Part shown: positions 17,703 through 28,517 of the stretch, in pieces
How the letters are laid out: each line of letters opens with the position of its first letter
Numbering within the stretch: the first letter of the stretch is position 1
NCBI GenBank assembly: GCA_900323505.1
Contig: OOIN01000013.1
Coordinates: 806,001 to 870,000, forward strand
Length of the DNA: 64,000 bases
Source of the DNA: Ustilago trichophora
Lineage: Eukaryota > Basidiomycota > Ustilaginomycetes > Ustilaginales > Ustilaginaceae
Direction: 5' to 3'
Translations under genes and position numbers: made by a program
Notes under the pieces: generated by a model
What the model saw: only the letters and a program-made list of their open reading frames with translations
Database searches by the model: none
What the model was told of the DNA's origin: nothing

Positions 17703-20700
17703 CTAGCGGAAAAAGGTGCGAGCCATAGGACCGGGTTTGGGGATCTTGATCGAGGCTCTTGCCTTTGGTTTTTGCTTTTGCTGCTTGTTGGTGTGGATTG
17801 AGCGCTGGGGATGAGGATTCTCGATCGAAAAGTCAGGCAAGTCCACCTGGTCTTCATCATCTTCGTAGAGCCAACCTTTGCGGAAAGAATCGTGCTCATC
17901 CTCCACCACCGTCCGATTCTCCTGTTGTATAGCTATGCGCGTTCCACTGTTTCTCTTTGGTGGTAGCAATCCTTTGGGCGTGGTCGAAGCGTCTACTACG
18001 AGAGGTATACGTTGTGCACCCGAATAGCGCGATTTCAACTTGGATCTTTGCAAGTCGAGAGGTGTCGAATGGATAAGATCGAATCCTCCGCGACGGTGAG
18101 GATTCAACCCCGGCACATGGCTGGTCTCGTCCGTCGCCGTCCAATCTGCAAGTCCGTAAGGGCTGGGAGAGGGCAATGCGGCATCCAAGAGGTGGCTGTG
18201 CGGCGTTTCGAGACTGGAAATGTCCCCACTGAGGGCAAGAGGTGGAGTAGATGCGCGGACGAGCTCGGATACTCGGCGTGCTTTGATGCCTAAACTTGAG
18301 GTTGCGAGGCTAGGACGTCGTGTGGCCGTGACACTCGTAGTGGGAGCGGCCGATGGGGCGATGGAAGCAGGCAGAGCGTTCGAGGACGCTTGCGCTGGTG
18401 GATTCAGGCGCAAGGCTCCGCTGTTGACGAGAGTATGTCGGGGACGATTGCGTCGTGTCGCCACCTCCTCGTCCTCGGATACCAAACGATCGGCCTCAGC
18501 GCCAGTGGCAAGGGGAAGAAGCGTGTCATCTTCTACATCGTCCTCGTGCTCGTTGTCGCTTTCGTCCTCGGCTGCTTCTCCGGTGGCATGCACCGAAAGG
18601 TTGCCGTACGAACGACGCTTTTTCGGCGACAGGCCAGTGTCCATGGGCAGCGGAGGATGCGCCAACGCCTCGGCGGTTGCACCATCGCCGTACGTCTCTT
18701 CGACCTCTTGCTTCTGCTGCTTTTTTCCACCTGCAGCGTCTTTTGCAGCTCGGGTTGGAGTGGTACGGCCGTGAACCGTGGACCGTGCGTCGAGAAGGGA
18801 GTCTTGCTCGTCGTCGCTGCGCCGAACGTCGACCTGACCGGAGTCGAGACCGTCGTCCTCGCTGGCGTCGCTGCTGGCAAACCACTCTCTGCCATCCTCA
18901 CCGGCTTGAGCTCTTCCATCGACCCAGAAACCTGCCTCAGCAAGCCTTGGTGATCCGTGGCACGCATTACCCTCGTCACTTCGGCCCTTGGTCTCTGGCT
19001 CAAAGGCACATCCACAGCTTTGTAGCTGCTCAACTCGCTTCCGAGCTGTCGATTCTCCTCCTCGATCCTCTCCAACTGTAGCCTCAGTCCCAGATTCTCC
19101 TGCTTGACATGGTCCAATTCGTGCCTGACCCTGTCCATATACATGATCTTTTGGTTGGGATTGTTGTGGCTCAGCAGCTCCGAGTTGAGTGCCGATAGCG
19201 TCGCCTTTTCCTCTTCGGCGAGTGCGTTGCGTTCGACGAGGTGTTTGGATTGTTCGACGAGCTCGTGGTAGAGCGATTCAAAGTGCTCGGCTTGGTCCAG
19301 AAGGGCTGCCATTCGATCGCGTTCCTCGCGCCAGGCGTTTTGGGCGAGTCGTGCGTTTTGCAACGAGGCGGTGAGCGAGCGCGAGGCTTCGGTCTGCGCC
19401 TGGGCTTCCCTGCGAGCTGCGGCGGCTTCATCGAGCGCCGTAGCAAGACGTTGGCGGAGAGGTTCGAGCTCGGACAACTGGGCCACGAAGCTGTCGACTT
19501 GACGCTCCTTGGCCGCGACGGCGGTTTCGAGCGTCGCCACTTGGGATCGGACCGTAGCTAGCGCTTCTTCAGCGGCTTTGGCTTCGGTAGAGCGTGCGAT
19601 GAGTCTAGATTGCAAATCGTCAGCTTCTTCCTGGAGCAGCGTGTTGCGTGCTTGCAGGTCCTCGATATGTGCCTGGAGGAGCGAGTTGGCTGCGTCGTCG
19701 GTGTCGAGTGCGATCGACAGTCCAGAGAGGTCGCTAAAACTGGTACTGGCACCGACGCCAGCTCGTTGCTGCTGCTGATCTTGTTGTTGCACCATAAGCA
19801 GGCTGGCCAGCTGACGCTCGGCAGAGAGCTCTGCGGTCATGCTGATGAGATCGGTCTGTAGAGTAGAGACGAGTTGCTTGGCAGCATCACGATCGTCTTG
19901 TACCTGCTTGACGACGGCAACGAGCTCGTGGATCTGTGCGGCACGTTCGTCAGCAAGCGTTTCGAGGGAGATTCGTTCCGAGACGTTGTGATGCCACTTG
20001 ATCGTCCATGCATCCTGTTGGGCACGCGACTGGAACTGCAACGCCTCGATGTGCTGAGAGACGGCTTTGGCCACCATGGCGAGATTGTGGACGTGCTGCT
20101 GCTCGATCTGGTCTACCTCTAGCAGAAGCTCTTCGAGTTCGGATTGCAGTTCGGAGCGAGCTGCTTCTGTTGCTGCCTGCTGCTCGTGCGCCGCGTGCGC
20201 AGCTTCGGTCTTGCTGGTTTGTAGTTGAGCCGAAGCTGTTCGATCTGGTGGTTGAGCTCGGTCTCGATCTTGCGAGCGTACTTTTGCGCATCGATGGCGA
20301 TGATCTTGTCCGAATCTCGCTGCGCCTGCAATTCGTCGATCAAGGCTTGCTTTTGGCTCAGCATGTCACTGGAGGCACTTCCCTGGATACGAAGATGCTC
20401 TAGCTCTGCCTCGATGGCGGTACACTTGGCCTGATACTCGCGTGCTTTCGCTTTCTCGCTTGCCACCGAGTGCTTTGCTTCGGCGAGATCGTGTTTGCGT
20501 CTCTCCTCTTCCTTTCCAAGTCTCTCGGTGAGATCGTCGATCTCCCTCTGGCGGCGTGCTTTGGACTCTTCATGCACCTTGTGCAGTTCGCCTAGTCTAG
20601 CTTGGAGGTCGGTGAGCTTGCTGCTCTTCTCTTTGAGCGAGGCGTGCGACTTTTCCCATTTCTCGAGGCTATGTTTCAGCTTGGCTTCGCGCTGAGCTGC

Positions 20701-20969
20701 GAGACGAAGCTCTGTTTGGAGGTCGCCGAGCTCGTTCTGGACGGTGATTTTGTCACGCTGCAGGTCCTGAATTTCGATTCTGCTTTCAAGAGGCGATCTT
20801 CGAGCTTGACCTGGGTCTTGACTGCATGGGTCGACGCGCTGGTGGATGGGATGACGGGAGCGACGTTGGACTTTGTGCTGGGTCCAAGAGGACGACGAAC
20901 GACGCTGACGTGGGAAGGAGGTGCATTGGCAGCAATCGATGCTGGTTCGGCCAGTGGTCTTCGCGACAT
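17703..20969 (-). CDS. Long coiled-coil protein with HMMR-like C-terminal segment (three frameshifts)
   Basis: About 1,090 codons from the ATG at 20967-20969 to a TAG at 17703. The first 60 residues are basic and proline-rich. Then roughly 650 residues of continuous heptad-type coiled coil follow (repeated Leu, Glu, Gln, Ala). Near the end of the coil the motif SHNNPNQKIMYMDRVRHELD followed by VKQENLGLR matches the LLGHxNxxQKIKH-type block of HMMR, a spindle- and microtubule-associated protein family. The C-terminal 350 residues are polar with acidic and Ser/Thr-Pro sites. The frame shifts near 20780, near 20225 and at the T6 run 18721-18726 (minus-strand A6). Each shift is in the same direction, as if one base were missing each time. 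It converges with the CIA30-PIG-P gene, 136 bases between stops. A spindle role is inferred only from the motif. Confidence 0.6.
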
Positions 20970-21548
20970 GGTGACGGGACGATCAGGGTAGACACCCTGC
21001 TTCCAATGCGGCTGTGGCTCTGTAGGGTGGTATGCGTTGGGTCAGGTGTGGTGGAGGGTGGAGGTGGTTGGAATCGAGGTGCTTTCGAGAACATCTCGGT
21101 CATACAGTCCACTCGGAAAATGACAGTGGGCTCTCTGCTTGATTCCAGATCGTAACCTGAACTGAAGATGCACACCAACAATGTACAGTACAGTACAGTA
21201 CTGTACTGTACAGTATATGGAGGGCGAAAGCATCAAAAGCAAAGCTTCTCCACACATACTGTACACACCAACACTTTGGGTAAATACTCTACGCGCCAAC
21301 TACACTCTGTCAAACAGAGCCAAAGCCAAAACTAACATTTGAAACGCGTGAAATGTCACGTGTCGGCATGCTATTCACAGAATCTAACACCCTGAGAGTT
21401 GCCGGCAACGCCTTGACCAACGCCGTGTCACAAAGTGTTGCTTGCACTCTTGGCATTCTTACCCATCCTCACCGTCTCATCAAGCTCTTCCTTCCATCTG
21501 GTGTAGCCGGCAGCGAGCCTTGACAAAGCTTCTTTGCATCCGGAAGCC
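20970..21548. other. Divergent intergenic region between the HMMR-like gene and vps53
   Basis: About 580 bases serving two divergent genes. The centre (21182-21217) holds the strongest copy of the TACAGTA palindrome in the window. No other gene or RNA is seen. Confidence 0.6.
21182..21217. repeat. Long palindrome built of TACAGTA/TACTGTA units
   Basis: A 36-base stretch made of alternating CAGTA and CTGTA units. Its central 22 bases (about 21188-21209) are a perfect inverted repeat able to form a hairpin, and the same unit recurs across intergenic DNA of the window. It sits between two divergent start codons. Confidence 0.85.
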
Positions 21549-24504
21549 ATGTCGAATGCTCCTGCGATCGAGGTGGATAATGCCGCATCGTCGACGGCAG
21601 CTCCACCGCAGCTACCACCAAAGTCGACAGAGCTCTCACACGATCTGGCACTCCAGATCGACCACATCCTCTTGCCAGACAAACAGCAGCAACCCCAAAA
21701 TGGCCTCAAAGCAGAAGCATACAGTCTAGCCGATCGATCCTCCCTTGAACTTCAGCTCGACCAACTCCTCGCCTCTTCCAAGCAGGAACAACTCAGTCTC
21801 GCCTCCATCGACCGCGTCCAGGCTGTGCTTCGACTGCAGATTCAATCATGTCGCCATCAGATCACCCAGCTCGTCGCCGAGCTCGAGACCGAGATCGACG
21901 CCAATCGCATGACCCAGGTGCAGCAAGCCATTGCAGCTCTGCTCGAACAGCTCCTCTTGATCCGAGAAAAGGCTCGAGAGTCGGAAAACGTCGTCAAGGA
22001 GATCACTCGCGACATTCGCAGTCTCGACATTGCCAAACGCAACGTCGTCTCCAGCATGACCGCTCTCAAACGCCTTCAGATGCTCGTCAATGGCGTCGAT
22101 CAACTCCAGCGTCTCGCAGAGACCAAGCGCTACAGGGAAGCCGCTTCTGCTTTGCAAGCGGTACGCTCCCTCCTCGACTTTTTCCAATCCTACCGTGGCG
22201 TCGAACGCATCGCATCCGCATGGAAGCAGGTCAATGAGCTCCAAAACAACCTCCGCACCATCATCATGAAGGACTACGAAAACTTTTTCCTCCACGACCC
22301 CAACCGCGCCGTCCGCTCGACAAACTTGCCAGATTCAGCCCTCGTCATCGATGCCATCGGCAACGAGGCAAAGACGGCACTCATCGACTGGTATTGCTCC
22401 CTTCAGCTGCGCGAGTATCGCCGCATCTTTCGAGCAACAGACGAGGCAGGTCAGCTCGACAATGTCTCCAGACGATTCGCATGGTTTCGGCGTATTCTCA
22501 AGATCCACGAGGACGAACATGCACCTGCTTTCTTGGACCATTGGAAGGCGGAACGATGGCTCCTTCGTCGATTCGCTGATGTCACCAAGGAAGACCTCCG
22601 CAGCGTACTCATCCGCGAGCAGTCTAGGCTCGACGTCTCGACGCTCATGGAGGCGCTCAACTCGACCCTCGAGTTTGAAGCTGCCATGAGCCGCAAGTAC
22701 AATACCACCTTTGAAGAGCTCATCACACCCCCAGCAACCTCCACCAGCGCATCTTCTCCGACCCAGCAACAGCAACAGGCACATGCACAGGTGCAGACGC
22801 TCTCGGCCATCTTTGATCCATACCTTGGTGTCTTTGTCGAAGCCCAGGACCGTGCGCTTTCCGAAATGTTGTTCAGTATCGACGTCAAGGGCACGCATCT
22901 CGCACGACGGCTTTGGCGCCAACCACAGCAAGGCGGCGGAGGAGGAGGTTTGGAGGTGACAACGCCTTTGACGCCTCGCGGGCGCCGACGCTGCTGGCGG
23001 CAGCTCCAATGCGGGCACCACTGTGCTGCCTCGTCCACCGAGCTCTTCTACTTCTACCGCCAGACATTGGAACAGTGCGCACGCTCTCCAATCGAGAACC
23101 CTTGCGCGACTTGTACGAGGTCTACCGCAAGTGGCTGCGCGTCTACGCCGAAGACGTCCTGCGTTCCGCACTGTTCCGACCCGAGCCGGGCCGCCGATCC
23201 ATCGATGTGCGCCCCAACATCGGCGAGATTCAAAAGTGGTGTCTTGTTCTCAATACAGCCGACTACTGCGCCAGCACCTCTAGTCAGCTCGAGGATAAGC
23301 TCGTGAAAAGATCCACTCCGATTTCAAGGAATCATCAGCCTCGATGAGGAGCGAGATATTTTACCACCTTGGTCTCGTATGCGGTCCAGACGTTGGCTAG
23401 AGAACTCGAGCTGTGCTCCGAACCCATCTGGAACTCGATGCTGCGTCCAGCCGTTCCGTGGAACCAGCTGCCGCCTCTCTCCAACGGGATCGGCAGCACC
23501 AAGTCGCAGTACGTTGTGGATATGGCGAGTCTGCTCGAGCAGATTGGCGTGGTGGTGCGGCAGGATGTCGAGAATAAGCGGTTCGTACGCAGCTGGTGCG
23601 ACAAGGTCGTCAGCGTACTGACGACAGATTCATGCAGGGCTTGGTGCGTCTGCGGCCTCTGACACAAGCCATGGCAGAGCAGCTGCTGGCAGACGCTGCC
23701 GAGTTGAAAAAGAGTCTGATCGAGTTGCCGCGGTATCCTGTCGACGATCTCGGCGTCGGTCTCGATGGCAGTGCAAATGCCACGGAAGCCAGTCTGTCGC
23801 ATTGGATGCCCACGCCGTCGGCGGAGCAAGCGGCGCTGTCGACCCAAGCCGCTTCGTACGTCCGCTACGTCCACCGTCTCACCGACCGCATCGAACGCTG
23901 TGCGCGTCGTGCTTGCTCCGATCCAAGTCGACCGCACCGCGCATCCCACACACCTACAGCACGCACGACGCCACAGGGGGCAAGATGGACCTGATCCAGT
24001 CGTACATCCAGCTGGTGGGCGATCGATCGTTTTCGAATTTCCAGAAAGTGCTCGATTTCAAAGGTGTACGCAAAGTCGACCAGAACGGCCTCCTGGACCG
24101 ATTCCTCCAAGTCACATCTTCCTCCTCCTCCTCCTCCTCCTCCGATCCAGATGCCAAACCTCGGACTCGACTCGCATAGCCCAATTGACAGATCAGAGCT
24201 TCCTGACACAGCTAGACATGGATCCGCCATCGCATCCCGTCCTCTCGTCGCCCTTTACCGCCTCTACGCCTTCCTTCCTAGATAGCGCAACGAGGAGGGA
24301 TAGCTCCTCGACGAGCCAGTACAGATCCACGTCGCTGTTTGGACCGGATAGCTTGAAGAGTCCAACTACTCCTTCGACGGGCACGTTTGATGGACCGAAT
24401 GCCGCTAGGCAGGAGGACAGGGGGGCGCAGGAAGGGCGTTTAGCGATTTGAGAAAGTTTGGCAACTTTTTCGGCGCTGCACTCGGCAGAAAGGATGGCAG
24501 GTAG
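21549..24504 (+). CDS. vps53: Vps53, GARP tethering complex subunit (frame interrupted many times)
   Basis: The N-terminal 455 codons are intact from the ATG at 21549. They carry the diagnostic Vps53 block: ARESENVVKEITRDIRSLD, AKRNVVSSMTALKRLQMLV, RYREAASALQAVRSLLDFFQ. After about 22920 the frame changes repeatedly, four times by 23090 and again near 23306 (AAAA), 23330, 23358 (TTTT), 23620, 23900 and later. The expected C-terminal blocks are still present in successive frames: ELFYFYRQTLEQCA, REPLRDLYEVYRKWLR, NTADYCASTSSQLEDKL, SWCDKVVS, RVVLAP, and LVGDRSFSNFQKVLDFKG. The end is most likely the TAG at 24502-24504 after GNFFGAALGRK. Vps53 helps tether endosome-derived vesicles at the trans-Golgi. 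The shifts are mostly in the single direction of a lost base. Confidence 0.82.
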
Positions 24505-24676
24505 TAGATCGCTCTTTGAATCACAGTCGTTGGCATCACACTCTTTCATCTTACTTTTTTTTTTAATACATCGTTGAATGACGCTGAACGCCCGTTTGCG
24601 GGATGAGAAAGAAGGGCATGAGATTGCATCCGAATCCAAACAACTCTGCCAAAAGCAAAGAGAGACAAAGAAAAGC

Positions 24677-27600
24677 TCACCTCCTTCCACCCCTGCCTCC
24701 TCCCTTCCACCACCTCTACCCCACCTCCCACGTCCACCCCCCCGTCCACCTCTACCCGAACCACCACCTCTGCCCCCTTTCCATCCTTCTTGCTAGGTCT
24801 GGCATTCTTGTCCCTCCTCTTCTGCTTGATCTCCTCTCCTTCTGAATCTGTCGGGCGCTCTTGACTTCATCCCTTGCCGCCTGTCTCTTGGCCTGTCCGG
24901 TCTACCTTTGCCAAACACCTGCGTCTGTTGCGCCTTGTCCGCCTTGCTAGGCGTCATCTTGTTGTGTCTGTACTGCTTGACTCCCATCACGCTATCTGCG
25001 CCCTTCCAGCCACTCCACCCGAGGAAGATTCCACCTCCCCGTCTTGGAATATCAACGCGCTTCTCGCGCTTCCAATCTTCGAAACGGCCCGAACGGAAAG
25101 AGGCCGGAGACGAACACCGACTCGGTACGAATCATCTTTTGTTGTCGGCTCCGACGGTACCTTGGATGAACTTTTTCTTCTTGGAATCCCACCGGGTGAC
25201 GTTGGGACGTTGCGACTGGGTGCCGAGCGTAGCGTCGTCTCCGGCGAGGTCGAACGAGGCAGCGGATGCTTGTTGGATGAACGAGTCGATGCCAGACGAT
25301 TTGGGGTTGTTGAGCGAGTAACCCCGTTCGGATTGGAGAGCCGGCTTGCTCGTAGCTGAGGTAAAAGTTGGGGTCTCGATAGGAGCCTGGTTTGTCTTGG
25401 TGGCTTTAGGCGTGGTGGGTCGGGTACGCTTGCTTTGGGGTGCGTCCGAGGTTCGGATTCCGATCAGCGGCCGAGGCGTCCGGGCCAGCATCGGCCAGAG
25501 TCTTGGCCAACTTGGCAGACGAGCCGGTGTCAAAGGCGGCAAGAATGTCGGCTTCGTCGGCTTCTTCCAAGTCGACGGTTGCGTCTCCAGCGCCTTCGTC
25601 CTCGGGCGCCGCCTTGGTAGCCTTCTTCTTGCCGACACCCTTGCAGAGGCAGCCTCTGGGTCTTCGTCAGCGCCGCCCTCCATGGCGCGCTTCCTCGCCT
25701 CCAACGCTTCAGCGCGCTTGGTCTTGACGTCCATCGTCTGGCGTCTGCTCCTCATGAGCGCACCCAGCGGTGTCGCATCGCCCCGGATGCCGATCTCGAA
25801 CACCGTTTCCTGCGGTCGAAACGAGTTGACCTTGGCCAAGAGGGCAGCCCTGGCCGCGGCCTCCTCGGCCTCCTTGACCGCCGCCTTACCTTCGGTCTTC
25901 TTGACCGCACTCTCACCAAGCACAGATCGAGCCGCTTCCGCCATCTTGGCCCCATGGAGACCGTACGTTGCCGGGCGCTGGATGACATCGTGGACTGCCA
26001 TCTCCTCGAGCGGCGACCCTGCCAACGTCCATTCGGGCACCTCGCCTTCGACGCCAGCTGCGGTGCGAATGTTGATCTGCTCGATGCTGCCGAGCTTGAT
26101 CATCTCTTTGGCGCGGCGGTGCGATTCCTGCGAAGCTTTGGCGATGGATTTCTCGTACTTTTGCTGGGCGCGCTCGGCAACCTGGCGAAGCGCCGGGAAG
26201 TCGTGTGCGGTGGAAGACGAGGTGTTGGTGAGTGAGGAGCCGATGAACTCGGTTTCGAGGTCGAGCGCTTCACGCGGGAACGTGCCGAGGACCAGACTGT
26301 CGTGCAAACCGAGGGGATCGGCCGATTCGACGTCTCTTCCGTCGGCAATGGCGGCGATGGCTGTATGGGACGAGATGAGCGGACGAGCGAGGAAGAGCTG
26401 CAGATCGCAGAGGTACGGCAACTCGGCGTTGGTACACATGCTCCACGCCCAACCGTTCCTACCGGAACGAGCGGTACGTCCGACACGATGGACAAAGGTA
26501 CGAGGCTGTGGCGGAAAGTCAAAGTTGACGACGTGCTCGAGACGGGCAGATCGATACCACGAGCAGCGACGTCGGTGACGATGAGCAACTCGTCTGACCA
26601 CGTCGGAAGCGTGACATTTGAATGCCTCGTGTAGCTTGATCGAGCGACGAGTAGATGTGCGAGCATGCATAGCCGGTGGTGGTGAGCAAGAGCAATAGAT
26701 ACTCGACGTGATGCTTGGTGGCGCAAAAGATGATGGTTTGGTGCGGGAGTAGTTGGAGAGCGCCTCCTGCAGGATGACGCTTGCGTTTGGCTGAAACTTG
26801 TCTTTGCCCTTGGATCTACCCTTGAAGTCGGCTTTCCTGTTACCGTATCCTCTTGGTACGCCCTCGTCGTTGCTGTTGTCCTCGTTGAACTGGGCCTCCT
26901 CCTCAAGATCGGGGGCAGCCTGCTCGCCGAGGGGAACACCGATCACGTCTCGGAGCAGCAGCAAAAGCGCAGCTTCCTTTTCGGAGGGTTTGACGCTGAA
27001 GAAGGCCATGCGCAGATCGGCGCTGATCTTGCTATCGGCATCGAGACGGACCAGCTTGGGATTGGCCTGGAGACCGGCTTTGGCAAACTCGACGAGCTTC
27101 TTGGGCAAGGTGGCACTGAACAGGAGTGTCTGTCGTGTAGGCGGTAGACGCAACAGCATTTCCTCGAGTTGCTCGGCGAAACCCATTTCGAAAAGTCGAT
27201 CGGCCTCGTCAAAGACGACGTACTCGACCGACTTGAGATCGAGGTTCATTTCGACAGTGAGATGAAGCATTCGACCGGGGGTGGCGATGACGACGTCCGG
27301 ATTGTTGGACATGATGGCGAATTGCTCGTCGAGCGACTCTCCTCCGACGATCATGGCCCAACGGATGGCTTCTCCGCGGCTATCGTGGCCCTCGCCGGGG
27401 TCGGCCTTCCATCCTCGAGCGATTTCCTTTCCAACTCGCAAGATCTGGACGGCCAATTCACGCGAAGGGCAGAGGATGAGACTCTTGATACCAAAAGTGC
27501 GCGAGTGGCGGCCGTTGAGACGGTTGATGAGTGGGATGAGGTAGGCGAGCGTCTTTCCGGAACCGGTACGAGCCATACCGACGACATCTCGGGGAGGTTG

Positions 27601-28143
27601 AGCCATGATGGCGGGGATGGCTTGCCTCTGGATCGGGGTGGGAGTGTTGAAGCCGCGGATGAGAAGCGAACGCAAAAGCGAAGGATGCAAGCCCATGCTC
27701 TGGAAAGAACCGCCTCCGGTGACGACACCGGATCCGAGCTTGTTTTTGCCTTTGTTCTTGGCGGAGAGCGCCTTCTTTGCGACCTCTACACCAGCCTTGA
27801 CGTTGGCCTGTTGCATGACCGAGGCGATGAACTGGGCATCATCTTGGTGCTCATCCCCCTTGGCAGCTGCTCGAGCCGCATATGCATTCTTGGCGGCGGA
27901 CTGTGACGAGGAGAGCAAAGGAGCGGGTGCCTCTGTAGCGAGAAGAGAGTTGGCGATATCGAAACCGTCGTCGTCGTCGGCGTCGTTGTCATCGCTGTGG
28001 TTGACGTCTTTGCGAGAACGCTTGTGGGGTTTGCTGGAGGAAGCGGTGGCGTTTTTACGAGTAGCCTTGGAGGAGGCAGGACGAGCATCAAAGTCGTCGT
28101 CGCCATCCGAGGCGAGAAAGTCGATGGTCTTGGTCTTGGCCAT
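24677..28143 (-). CDS. dbp10: Dbp10, DEAD-box RNA helicase for 60S ribosome assembly (hidden and open frameshifts)
   Basis: Starts at the ATG 28141-28143. The helicase core is clear: GFNTPTPIQRQAIP (Q motif), ARTGSGKT (motif I), ATPGRML, FDEADRLFEMGF (motif II), FSATLP (motif III) and HRVGRTARSGR (motif VI). Three nearby frame changes (about 26745, 26590 and 26520) cancel out, so the frame stays open but motif V (TDVAARGIDLP) and the segment before it are read only in other frames. A second such pair at about 25400-25630 hides an acidic stretch. A further shift at an AAAA run (25130) makes an early TGA. The true C terminus continues with SFRSGRFEDWKREKRVDIPR and an RGG-rich tail, ending probably at TGA 24677-24679. 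Dbp10 acts in nucleolar 25S rRNA maturation. Confidence 0.85.
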
Positions 28144-28295
28144 GTTGAGCCTCTGTTTTCCGCTAGAGTGGTGTTGGGCGGATGAGAGAGGGGGATTTGA
28201 TGGCTGATGGTGACCAGGATGTGGTTGGAGAGCAACCTAACTCTGTCTGAAATGGGAAGAAAAGCTTGAATTTTGCCAAATTTTTCGAAAAAAAC

Positions 28296-28321
28296 AAAAA
28301 AAAAAAAAAAAAAAAAAAAAA
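28296..28321 (+). repeat. 26-nt poly-A tract with further A-rich DNA
   Basis: A long A run followed by CAAAAAAC-type repeats to about 28346, in the 374-base divergent promoter between dbp10 and eme1. Confidence 0.85.
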
Positions 28322-28517
28322 CAAAAAACAAAAAAAAAAAACAAAAGAGTCACAAGTGTTGTACGAAATGATGCTTTGTGACAGGCTGTCATGTCACAAC
28401 CATCACCCAAGACCAGCCAGACCTGAGCCACAGCCACGGCAAACCAGTATATACAAGAAGCAAAGTTGATCAGCAACATCGAAATGCTGCTTGTCGTTCC
28501 ACCTTGCTCTGTCCAAT

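Noticed and set aside
22335..23171. 278-codon minus-strand frame opposite vps53
   Set aside because: No domain, and it lies exactly over conserved Vps53 blocks of the other strand.
25346..26578. 410-codon plus-strand frame opposite dbp10
   Set aside because: Antisense shadow; the composition is Ser/Arg/Ala-rich with no family features, while the minus strand carries helicase motifs.
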